From Oikopleura dioica (lineage: Eukaryota; Chordata; Appendicularia; Copelata; Oikopleuridae): a stretch of DNA of 64,000 nucleotides. The stretch is from positions 8,168,157-8,232,156 of the forward strand of contig OU015566.1 in the NCBI GenBank assembly GCA_907165135.1, written 5' to 3'. Every line of letters starts with the position of its first letter. The stretch's first letter is position 1. Of the stretch, positions 11,995 through 23,821 are shown piece by piece. The position numbers were made by a program, and so were the translations under genes. The notes under the pieces were generated by a model that saw only the letters and a program-made list of their open reading frames with translations, had not been told where the DNA came from and made no database searches.

Positions 11995-14900
11995 TTAGAG
12001 CTCGTCCTTGGACCAGCAGGGACCTGATTCGAGTTTGAGATCGTCGATAGCAATTGGCGTTCCTTTTCCTTCTGATTTTGTCGCCTCGATGACAACCTAA
12101 GTGATGGTTTGATAATGATAAACATAAACGACTTTACTTGATAGGAAATCGTCGGCGGCATGAATACAGTCTGTTGGACATTGAACCAGTCTCCACCCTG
12201 ATTGCCATTGTAGGAAATAATGGTCTCTTCTCGTTTTCTCTCCTCGCCCTCTACCGCGAAGCGCACCTTGACTGATAGATTTAATGAGGTTTGTTGGAAG
12301 ATGAGGGCTCGAAGGGAGAGACACTGAGTTCCTTTTCGCGCTGGAGACATGATTCTAGCAGAATTGAGGTTTGCGTTTCTGTTCAACGGAGCGACCAAGA
12401 TTTTGTCTATAAAACAAAGATAAAAACTGTTCGAAAAAGATACTTCGGTGGTGAGATCATCATCAGGAAGCAACAGCATGCGGTTATGATAGTTAGTTAA
12501 TGTGAGTCTTGGTATCTGTTGTAAGTAGTGTTAGAAAGAGGAGTTAGTTATTTTGCTGTTTCCGTCATGCAGTATACCGTCTGATGGGGTAAAATTCAAT
12601 TTTCTTTTTATATTACTCTTCTCTAGGGTATTCCTCTCAGTGTCCACACGCCAACGGAAGAATCCGAATCTTTTCGAGCTCTGCGTCCATCCGCAAAGTC
12701 CACCTACAAAGGAATTAACTTCTGAGATAAAACTTAAAAACTAACCTCCTTCAAAGTCACAACTAGAAGAGGACTTTCGCTCAAGACTTTCAAATCCACA
12801 TTGAACGGAAGAATCTACAAGCTCTCGAGATTTTCCATTTGTAGTGAACTCGAAGTCGGAAATGTCAGTTTGAGCGCCAGATGTGAGAACAGCAATAACT
12901 TCCACAACGTAGGTTGTGCCTTCTTCGAGGTTGGTGAAAGAGAAAGAGCTGTCCATGGCCAAGTTTCGAGATTCTCCACCAATTGGAGGAGGGTTGATGC
13001 TGACGAAGTAATTGATAACGCCAAGGTGGTCGTCATGATCGGCGGATCCTTCCCTCTCAGCCTCTTTCTCCTCTTCATGGCGATGATCGACCCAAGAGAT
13101 AGATGCAGTCGTGTTTCCAATAAAATCCGCTTTTGGAGATTCGAGGGTGAACGCAGTCTGCGTCTTCAAAACGGTTCGATCCGTTTCGACGATTTCGTTG
13201 AAGATGGCTTTGATAGAGACTGTGTACTGAGTATTTGGCTCAGCTTCGAAAATTGATAAGTAGCTCGTGCTAGAATCAACGAGAGAATTATCGAAGTCGT
13301 CAACTGGCGGCTCAATCGCGACATCGTATCCTTGAGCATTTGGAACAGACTTCCAGAGAATATTGAATGCAGTTGACTGAACATTCGTAATGTCAACTTG
13401 AGGAGCAGCGCTTGCTGTCATAATATTTTTATAGAAAATGTCTGTCCGTCGGACTTCATCGAAAATACCAACGAGTGAGAGACTGTAATCAGTTCCAGGC
13501 AGGAGGTTTGTAACGGTGGCGGAGTGCATACCGCTGAGGTGAATCGTCACTTCGCCAACGACTTTGAAGTCCCAGCGAGTCACGCCTTCAACTTCGGGCC
13601 ATTCTACCGTGAACGATGTACTTGCGATATGTTTAGCGGAAATTCCAGTGACTTGGGGCAATGTAGTGAATCTTTGCGAAGCTGGATCAGTTCTCACTTG
13701 ATTCTCCATTTCTCCTGAGATGAAGACATTGTACGAAGATTCAGGCTCGAGATAGCTCAAAACAATGCTCAACTCATTGGCATCTTTGAAAGCATCATAG
13801 ACAGTTTGTGATCCCTTCTTCAAAATCACTCGATATCGAATCACGTGCTCAACAGCAGACCAGGATACCTGAACCGAAGAAGACGTTATCTCCTCGATAT
13901 TAACGCCACTTCCGCTTGGTGCAGTTTCTTCAGTGAAAATGACAGCGTCGGTTTCAGCATTAGCGACAAGTGCTGAGATCGCAATCTCGTACTTGGTCAG
14001 AGGGATCATTTGAGTGAGTCGAACAAAGTTAGCAAAGCCTCCTTGGAGCCCGTTGGTAATTGATGCAATTGGTGGTTCCACGACGACTCGCAGATCCTTG
14101 GCACCCATAACGTAACCGAGAGCGATGGCGATCTGCGATGACTGCAGGAGGGCGACTCTCGAGTTTTCGAGAAGTGGGGCCGTCTTGGGAATACTAAAGA
14201 CCTTGTCTGTCTTTCCCTGATAACCTGAAGCTCCGCTGGATGAATAAGTGGCAGTCATAACGATCGAATAGATTGTGTTTGGACTAGCACCGTCAAGTAA
14301 AAGCGGACTCTCAAGCTCGACCATATATCCATCAAAATTGGGAATCGGTGGATTTATCAAAACATTGTAGAAGTCTGGTTTGGTAGCAACATCCCAGGTT
14401 AGCCTCAGTGATGTCGATCGTGCCTTCGCAGAGAAGTTATCTAGAGATGGAACTGTAGAGATTGTCGTTTTTGCATAATCAGTGCGGATATTTTCATCAT
14501 CATCGATGACTGCTCTGACTTCAAAAGTGTACTCAGTGCTTCCATTCAGGAATTCGGCGTGATAGTACGTCTCATTTAGTCGCTCGCTCAACTGTGCCTC
14601 TGAGCTTACCAGTTCGTAAGCGATAGCACCTGGAATCTCGTCCCACTGGAGATAAATCAAGGACGATTCGACTGATGGTGCAGTTAAAACCGGTTTCTCT
14701 GTCGCTGTTCTAAAAAGAATCTGTCCAGCTTCTGACTTTTGTGCAGCCAGTAGATAAACAATTGTTAGAGAATAATTGGTATCGCTGTCAAGTCCCTTGA
14801 TGATCATTTTATCGTCACTTCCCGATTTGATTCCGTTTTTGAATTGCGCAGATGGAGGGCTGAGCTCAACAAACATGGAAGTGATCAACCCCTTCGACTC

Positions 14901-17900
14901 TAGGTTGACTTCAACTTGAGAGGAACTTGTCGAGACAACAGAAATTTCCGGTCTTGGTGGCGATCTTTGATGAGTTGATGGTGGAATGACAGATGGTGTA
15001 ATCATTCCAGAAATACACTGAATCGGGCTAGTTCGTTGAATGTTGATTTCAGTGTCGCTGAGAACAAAAGGCCAGACATTAGCATCAATTATGGTGGAAG
15101 GACCTTGACCAACAAATACGGCTGCTCCCGTGATCTTTTCAAAGGCACTTGAAGAGGCTTCAATTTGCTCAGAGTTCACAAAAATCCGATGCTCCTGCTC
15201 ATCGGAATCCTGGGTCACGCAGATAAAAGAGAGATCAGTGACTGACATTTCTTTTTCTGCAGACTTTCCGCCAACATTTACTTTCCAACCACTCGCTGTT
15301 GTTGACAGTGAAAGTACTGATGATACGCCTGAAGCAGAGGGTTGCATAAGCGAGAGAACTGATGGCATTGATGGCGCTGCTCGAGCCCAGGTACAGACAG
15401 TCCAATAATCTCCTAAATTGTATGGTCCAAGTTTAGTTGTTTCTTTTGAATCCATTTGATAATGAGACCGCTCACAATTGGCCTTGAACTTGATTTGGAC
15501 CTCATCTGTGTATGTATCATCGAGTTTGGCAGATAGGGTCAACGTGTACTCAATATCAGGATGAAGATTGCCCACTGTTAAGAATTTATTCATCACTTCG
15601 ACAGGTCGGTTGACTCCCTGAGCTTTTTCGAATAATTGACCATTTGAAGGGTTCAAATGAACTAAATATGACGCTTCGTCGCTCTCAGCGTAGTCTGACC
15701 AGTCGATTTTGACTGAATCCTTTCGTTGTTCCACAACTGATAGTTTTGGCGGTTCGGGCCCTGTTCTCACGGTAAATGTCTTCTCGTCGGAAAGTTTTGT
15801 TAACGCATGTTTTTCGACAAGAAGCTCGAACTCCTGTGCAGACTTGGGTATGACAGGAAGATAACCGATAACAAACATCGTGATGTTGAACTCCGTATCT
15901 GGTTCAAGGCCTTTGATAATTAAGTTGTCTTTTGTTGGTGGAAGTATCGAGCTTGACATTTGAGCTGGTTTCGGATCGATTTTGATAACAGTTCCCCTAG
16001 ACCCCTTTGGATTTTGCCATCCAAGTTGGAACTCAGTCGTCATCGGTCGAACTGCATGCGGTGGAGGAAGTGGACCAGTTGAGACAACGATTTTGACGAT
16101 GTTTGATTTGTAGTTAGAACCGCCTTTTCCAATACCGCGAATATTGATGTTATGTGTCGAACCACCTCGCAAACCACCAACAGCCGTTTGAACACAGTTT
16201 TCACCGCGACCGCCGCATTGGGGGATCCCGGCAGCCTCGAACGACTCCCAAATGCTCAAGTCCATGTAAAGACCATTCTTGAAACTCTCTGACTCCGGCC
16301 ACACGGTTATTTCATAGCCGGCAAAATCATCGTTTTTCAATCTTATCAATTGTGTTGAGCGTGATTTTGTGTTGGCGGCTAGCATAATGCCAAGTTTTGG
16401 AAGTGTGCGGAAGGTGGCCTCGGAGTTGTATTCTTCAATATTGTCACCGTCTTTAGTGATTGTTTTGAGAGTGATCTTGTAATCTGTATCTGGGCTGACA
16501 AATCGAATGAATTTGATTTCTGTTACTGTAGTGTTTCCATTTGTATGTGTTTGAATTGGAGGCTCGACATTGACTTCAAATGTCAAGAGGTTTTCGACGG
16601 CGCCCCATCTGACGTGGAACTCATCAGTTCCGACAGAAACAATTTCAATGCATGGGCCAGGTCGAACGACAAGATTATCAATGGCAATGTCAGATTTGAA
16701 GTTGTCCCCTCTCGTGGCAAAAACGTCAAAGGCAACTTGAAAGCTCTCATTTGTTGGTCTGTAGTTATACCTCAAGTTGTTCCATAAGTTTCCTTTGTCG
16801 CCTTTCAGTACGACGAGTTCTCTGCGAGAAGCTTTATCATCGTCTTCTTCTTCGTCGTCTTCTTCGCCTTCGAGGGTAGTTTTGATATCCAAGACTTGGC
16901 TCTGCGTTTTTTCTAGAGCAGTGATAGCTAAGGAGCCAGTTCCAGATCCCCACATGTGATAGTCGAGGGATACACAGTACGGAATCGATGCCATGGGAAT
17001 AGATTTGATTCGAGCTCCTTGTCCATTTTCGACATCTGACGCCTCGAGGTACAAGTACTGATCAGCTTGGTCGTAATTTTTAGTTATGATGGGTCCGCGA
17101 CCAGCTTCTGGCCCAGTCTCGTCAGATGGAGTACGAGAAGCCGTCCGTTTAAAATCTACTGCATCGATTCGTCCACCCAGTTGACTCCAGCCGCATTGAT
17201 GAATGTTCTTCTTGTTCATGTCGCACATTTCAAGGCCTTTTGGAAGAGCCAAATCAGCAACAAGTGCTTCGACACGTTGTTCAAGACTGTTTTCATCGAA
17301 TTGTTTGACAGCGTTGCAGTCGCTGGGAATCAAGGAAATTTCATCAAGACCAATGTCCGATTTGTACGAATTTCCTCGAGTTGCCTCAAATAGGAACATG
17401 AACGGTCCCTTATTATCTTTTTTGACACTGATTCTTGCGTTGATCCAGTTTTTGCCCTGATCTCCACTTTTATACCAAATCATAGTTGATTTATCGGGTC
17501 GTTGGCCATTTCTGATCATGTAAACTTTCAACTCTCCCATTGGACTTCTGACGGTACTGGTAGTCCACATATGGTAGTAGAAATTCAGACAGTAATCAGA
17601 GTCCATCTCGAATTTTTTCGTCGCGATCATTGCATTATCACCGGGTCTGGCAGGTTTGGAAGCTTCAAGGAAAATATAACCTCCTTTTCCAGACACATCA
17701 GTCTGTGGACCAGTTCCTTCAGTAGGAGTGTAGCCCGAATGAACAATCCAATCATGCTTTGCCATTCCTGGAGATTGTCTCATCGCACATTTATCGTCAA
17801 GACCTTTGTTGAAGTTGCAAGACCAACCATCACAAGGATGCATATTACAGCTGCGGTTTTCTTTGAAGTCTCCGTTGCACTTTTCAATATTCTTCAGAGT

Positions 17901-19734
17901 GCACTCTCGCTCTCGGATCTGGACACCGCCACCGCAAGTATGCGAGCATTGATTCCATCCAGTCCAATCCGTCCAGATTGAGCATCTTGAGTTTGTGACT
18001 CGTACGTCATCGATGGCCATATCGCCTCTGTAACCATGACCACGCTCTCCTTCGATCGTGATGAAAACACCTTTGCCAGCTTTGGACGCGATTCTTTTGA
18101 CGGCGTCCATTTGCATCTCGTCTTGCATCGTCTGGATGTATTCAAGCATATCAGCAAAATCGGCGTCGGTCATAAGAATACCAGTTGCTCCATTTCCATC
18201 ACTTCCGGTGTGATGTATGGCAACATCATTGTCATAAGCTTGACGTCGTTTTCGGGATTCGGACATCTCCGATTCGCTGCTTTCATAATCTTCTGTCTCG
18301 TAATCATAAATTGGAAGCCCATCCGATGATGACCCTTTTGATGATGTGAGAATAGTCGGGTCAAATTGGTAAGCATCCTCTTTGACCTCCTCTCCGTAAG
18401 AGAAACTGTCTTTTCCAGCATCATTCAAGAAAAATTTCGGCTCGATTTCTACCTCCATTCGGTACCATTTATCAAGTCGTTCGCCACTTTGCTCCCACAG
18501 TACACGTTCCAGTCCGTTTTCACCAAGTTTGATCTTTGCTCGTAGACTTCCTGTTTCTTGGCCATACATGTGATACCAGAAAGACAGACAGTGTTCTGTC
18601 TCAGTGAGTGGCGGAAGCTTGAGCTGAAGACGATCTCCTCTCACGGCGGGCTGTGATGCTTCGAGGAAGAGGTACATTCCGGAACCAGTTGTGTGATCAC
18701 CGATTGGACCTGTTGATTTACTTGGAGTCTGTCCCTTGTTCAGATTCCATTTCTGCTCTGTTTCGCCGTGGGTTGCGCCACAAAGATGCTCATTTTCAAA
18801 AGCACACTCGTATGTCTCGACAAGTTCCAAATCGTCAGCGGAACATCCTTTTTTGAGGTTCAGGTTTTGCCATTTTCACCTAACTTTGATTGTAAAATAA
18901 ATTGATAAAATAAAATAATTGAACCATTCCTTTGGTGATGTTTAAATTATCAATAAGAATATCCGACCATTCTCCATAGACCCAACCCTCAAAGATAAAC
19001 TTCACTGCGTCGAGGTTCGTGATCGTGGCTAAAACCGCAAACGTGAAAAATATGTTTTTGAAGAACGCCAGTGTTCCGTCTTATGACGTAAAGAAAATTC
19101 CAGAATTCGTAATAATTATGGGCGCGGAGAATTAGAAAGTTATCACGGAACCAAGTGGCCACTCCAGAAATTTTATCAGAGTCATCTCTGAGCCGGGCGA
19201 GACCGGATGAGGGCAGTTCTAGCTCTAGGTTCTTTTTGAACGAAATTCAGATGGATTCAATGCCTTACTTAGAAAAAGGATCTTCTTTTACGAGGTACTT
19301 ACGTTCCCATTTGAGGTGCTTGTTCTTCCAGTTAATCCCCTGTTTGCCTGTAATTTCAGTCAAAAGAGACGGGACAATATCGCCTCGATTATTTATCTCC
19401 ACGGATTTGACATTCAACGTTCCCATCTGATCAGTCGAGTGCATGAGATAGTCAAAGTTAATGCACTTGGAAGTCGGGCTAAGCCACGGTGTCATAATTG
19501 AAGCTGTGTCAGCCACTTGCCGATCCTTGCTGTTGAAGAAAAGCCATCGATCTAAAATTGACCGGGTTGATGAAAAATAATGCAAAACAAATGTATAACA
19601 CCAAGCATGCAGTACCTTAGAAAGGCAATTTCAAAATTAATTTTGTAAAAAACTTGCAGATGTTTTTTTTTACAATCTGAGATTGTAACTTCCAGCTTCG
19701 CATATCTCAGTGGATAGAGAAGAAAAACGAGCAT
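11995..19734 (-). CDS. Giant MAM-TSP1-FN3-LamG-MAM protein ending in KDEL
   Basis: One exon of about 6.1 kb (18847-12755) plus flanking exons. Order: MAM1 (19550-18930, starts incomplete), MAM2 with a long insert holding RKRR (about 18250), a TSP type 1 repeat (WTGWNQCSHTCGGG, about 17940), MAM3, MAM4, a run of fibronectin type III-like repeats, one LamG/pentraxin-like module (about 15400-15000), more FN3-like repeats, and a last MAM split over several exons (12760-12005). The last residues are WSKDEL then stop, an ER-retention signal. No membrane span is seen. The proposed start at 19734 has a GCCGCC-ATG context and a short hydrophobic stretch, but the first MAM looks truncated, so an upstream exon is possible. 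One intron (18848-18929) needs a GA donor; the join near 12600 is unresolved. Probably matrix/adhesion type; function unknown. Confidence 0.85.
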
Positions 19735-20047
19735 GGCGGCTTCAGAATTATGAAAACAGGAAACATAAAAATTTGGGGATACTCATTATTCCGGACTGAC
19801 CCCCAGTTGATAATTTTTTTATTCATAACATGAAAAAAGCGTAAACTTTACGAAATCAATTCCGTTGAATGAGTGTCTCTGTGTTTATGTCAAAGCGGCT
19901 TGTGGTCAAGTCCACCGTATCTTTACCGCAACGATAAAATACTAGCTCCGAAAATTAATTGATGTACCCGTTCTACTCGTAAAAACATTTGTTTTTGATC
20001 GAAACGATTATCCTAAACACATTATGAAACTAAACATAAACTGTTTA
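19735..20047. other. Intergenic region between MAM gene and astacin gene
   Basis: About 310 AT-rich bases between the 5' end of the MAM gene and the 3' end of the astacin gene, both on the minus strand. I see no conserved coding. It could hold a missing 5' exon or the promoter of the MAM gene. Confidence 0.4.
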
Positions 20048-22923
20048 TCATAAGTCGTTGGCAGCGACTAACCCTTTGCTGATGGAACATCCGCGAATGT
20101 TCAGCTCAAAAATAAAGGTAAGAAAATCTTGCGTAAGATTTCCAGCTTTTATGATTTCGTCTTCAGAAGAAATCGAGCCTTTTTACGCAGATTTACCTTC
20201 GTCGTCATCAGAACTACTAGTACCATTGTAGCCTAAATCTACATCTGAGAATTTGATGCTCGAAGAAGAGGAGTAGTCGTCATAGTTCACTGAAAATCAA
20301 AATATTCTAGGGTTACTTGGATTCAACTGAAATCATAACTCCGAGATACCGCCAGTTCTCAGAAAAAAAATAATTTCATTTTACTGAAATTTTAATTTTA
20401 TTGAAAATCTCGCAGCTGATTTTCAACATAAAAATTCGCGTTTTGAGTAGCTTTTGATTTACCTTCATCTGCACCTGAACGCGTCTGTTGAGGGTCGTTC
20501 TTTATAAAATATGTGGACCGAGTTAGTATACGTTGATAAATATAAAGTTTGTTAATAGTATGAAACAGTATGCTAATGTAGATTTTTACCAGCTTTTGAA
20601 GTGCTGTCTTTTTTGCTGCTTTTTTGATAGCCCGTTTTGTCAGACTTAGAATAGCCACGCCCGACCTCCCATTTGAAATCGGCGATAAGACCTTCGCTTT
20701 CCATCCCGCAAACCGCATCATTCTTTTTGCTGTAGCTGTAGTGGAAGTCGCAGAAAAAGTCATCTTCTGTTTTCGCTGTCTTAGGACCGTAGTCGTTGCC
20801 TTGAATCGGTGGTGGGCCATCACCAGGCCAGTGAACAGTTTTGAAGCTGGCCTTGAATCCTCGCTTGTTCTTTCTTTTCTCATATTCTGGATTTTTTCCA
20901 GGAAACCATCCCGGTTCTGTGGCGAAAATAACGTACAGGGACTGGCCAGTAGAAGTGATTTTGAGATTAGTCTTTTGTCCGCAGATTCCTCTCCAGGCTT
21001 GTGCTTTTGGAGAATCTCCATCGTGAACGATAATTGCGTCATCTTCGCAAGTGTAGCTTTCATATAAATCGACCACGTCGAAAGTCAGCTCGACGAATGC
21101 ACCCTTTCTAGCTGTGAGTTTCCAGGTGCAGTGTTCGCCTTTTTAAGTTTGAAAATAAATACGATTTAAAAAGTTAACTTTACTGGGCGAATGAACTCTC
21201 AAACTTTCCTTCCTCGTATCCATTTGGAAATTTATTGCTTTTGAAGGTGCCTTCAGTATCCAATTCACCACCACAAAACGCATAAGACGATTTGGAGCAT
21301 GAATAGAGCCCGCGAACTTCCTCGATATCAAGAGGCGAGAGTCTGTCTCGCTGACCTATTTTAGGCTTGGGCATCGTTTTTGGAACGATTGTTTGGAGAT
21401 ACGGCTTCTTGTTCCAGGACAAGCGCGGGTAGTGAAGGACAGAGTTGTAATCGTAGACGACCAGGTTGTTCGTGACGGCCTTGTTGAAGTTAACTCTATA
21501 GTTGGAGCCAGGGACAATGTTGTCGAAAATAATGTCGACATAGTCGTCTCGATCCGATCTTGACTGTTCATGGTTAAAGCCGACAATGTGAAGCAGCTCG
21601 TGGATGATAATGCCCACTTTCATGCAATTGGGCTCTAAACAAGTGTTATCCCCTGCCCCAAGCAAACACCTGAGTCTGACAAAATTAGGCTTTATCTCCG
21701 GATTATCATCTTGCTAGAAACTTGAAGGTGAGTATCGCCCGCTTCAGCTTGCTAACGTTTCTTTACTTACGATCAAGGTAGATGTCATTTCTTCCTGTTC
21801 GCTTTCCGACCGATGCAGCACAACCTTGAACGGGGGCAATACGGACGAAATCGTTTTCGTTACGTCTCTGCTCGAAAGAAATACAGGTGTATTTGCGGAG
21901 TACGTCCATGGCTTCTTGAATCAGATTGACGGAGGTCTGGTTGTACTTGTTTCGTTCCATGAGGTATGGAATGCGGACGATACCATCGCGATCTTGGTGG
22001 AAGTTTTGAACTTAGTTTCAAAAATCAGATGTAAGTTAGTTACTCTAGAAGACTGGCCGTTGATTATCTATAGACTATAGTAAATCCATATTGATTTCGA
22101 ACCAGCAATTAATAATTAGGTAGGTAGATCGATTTAAGAAACCTTCAAAAATATACATCGACGAAAAAATATTGTATATTATGGTTTTGAAAAAGAAAAA
22201 AATTTCAAAACTCTTCCTTTTGGCCAAAGTCGAGCAGGATCCTTGACTGCGTTCAGGATAGTTGCGATTTGTTCTTCCTCGTTCCTTGGCTGATGATCTA
22301 CCGGAATGATAATATCGTCTTCAAGAAGAATGTGGTTGTCATTGTTCGCTTCGTCATCAGTAAAGAGCGTCTGTTCCAGCTCGACGTCCTGCTGAAGCTC
22401 AACAAAATCCGGTCGCCCCTCGAAAATCGCCGCACCATCATTTACCCCCGCGGATTTGAGGGAAATAGAACTACCTTCATAAAGCTTTCCCGTTACTTTT
22501 TCCAGGCGCTTCATCGCCTTCTCTTGTTTTCTTTTCCATTTTGCTTCTTTTGCATTTGCTTCTGAGAGTCGTTCAAGGATGTCCTCAGTTTTTTCCTCGA
22601 CGGATCTATTTGGATCACCAGCGTCGAGTGCCCCTATCAAAAAATATGTTCAAGCTAAAATTTCGAGCTGCTCAAATGATTTTTTCTTAACTAAAAGAAC
22701 GCTCTAATGAAAACATTTTGATTATTAAAGGAGCCGGTCTTCTATCTTAGAAATCTAATTTTTATCATTAGTAAAAGTATGGTTCATCAAAATTTGGCAG
22801 CTTGATCTATTTATTCGTTATTTTGGCAGTATTGAAAAGTGCCACTTTACTCAATTTTAAAAATAAGAATAAAACCGCCGACATACCAATTAGAAGACAC
22901 CACCATATGGCGCAGTAGCGCAT
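20048..22923 (-). CDS. Astacin-family zinc metalloprotease with CUB and partial MAM domain
   Basis: Secreted protease. Start ATG at 22923 gives a signal peptide (MRYCAIWWCLLIG) interrupted by an intron. A charged propeptide follows (22640-22217), then the catalytic domain (RLWPK, CAASVGKR, zinc site HELLHIVGFNHEQ at about 21570, SRSDRDDYV). The Met-turn reads NSVLHY, Leu instead of the usual Met. Next a CUB domain (CGGELDTEG to KASFKTVHWP), the start of a MAM-like domain (CDF...CGM...DFKW, about 20750) and short acidic/Ser exons, the last ending VAANDL. Intron 22011-22216 joins in frame only with a GA donor; the donor near 21195 is uncertain. It starts 0.9 kb from a divergent carboxypeptidase gene. 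Confidence 0.88.
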
Positions 22924-23821
22924 TGTTTCTGTTTTCTTTATCGAAACTCTCTCTAACTAAAGGTCTTCTTTCTTCCTCCTTATCTCTTTAAGAAAAAAAA
23001 GGTACACAGGTGTTGTGTTTTTCAGTAGTTCATAGTTAAGGCGATTCCCCCACTGACGGATGATGGGGCAAAATTGAGAAAATGGAGGTGCTGGTGCCGT
23101 AAACGAGCGCTCTGGCGCCACCCCTCTTCACCAAAACGTCACCACAAAGCCTAAATCAATTCATAATTAGTAGTACAGACACATCGCATCTATCAATCAA
23201 GATTGCATAATTATAGTTTGTCTATGATTCCTGCTTTCTAAAATCACCAAATCCGGAGAAACGCAACCAAAGCACCGTCTTTTAGAGAAAATTCAAGACT
23301 GTATCTTTTCTGAACTGATATAATTTATAGCTTTTAAATAAAATCTACTAAAAGAACGAAGGGTCCATTGCAAAATTTGACAAGCAAAATGCTCAAATGT
23401 CTGAATCCATCCAAATTGAACTGGGTCGCATCGTAATTTGACCAATTTTATAGGCGATGTCACTTCTATTTTGGCTGAAAATACGACAATTCAATATGTT
23501 TCGAAAAGCTAAGAATTGCAAATTATCCCCTTGGATGGTAACAAAGACTTTAGTCAAAAGGATTTGCCTCGATTTTTGAAAAAATTCAAAAAAATTGCAG
23601 TAAATTAGGCGATTATATCATTTATCGACGAGGGCTGAAAATTAAACCGTATCTTTTTGACGGGAGATTTGATTGACGGAAATTTTTATTGGGAGGTTGT
23701 AAACTTGACCAGATCAAATCTGGATCGTACTTGGACAAGGTGTATGTTTGTTTACGGTCAATAGTGAAAATACGCGTTTGTAGAAGCTTTGGCTAGACCA
23801 GAAAATCTCGCCGTCTTCAAG
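22924..23821. promoter_or_regulatory. Bidirectional promoter region, astacin and carboxypeptidase genes
   Basis: About 900 bases between two divergent secreted metalloprotease genes. A GC-rich patch lies at 23040-23120 (GAGCGCTCTGGCGCCACC); the rest is AT-rich. No convincing TATA or coding sequence was found. Confidence 0.4.
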
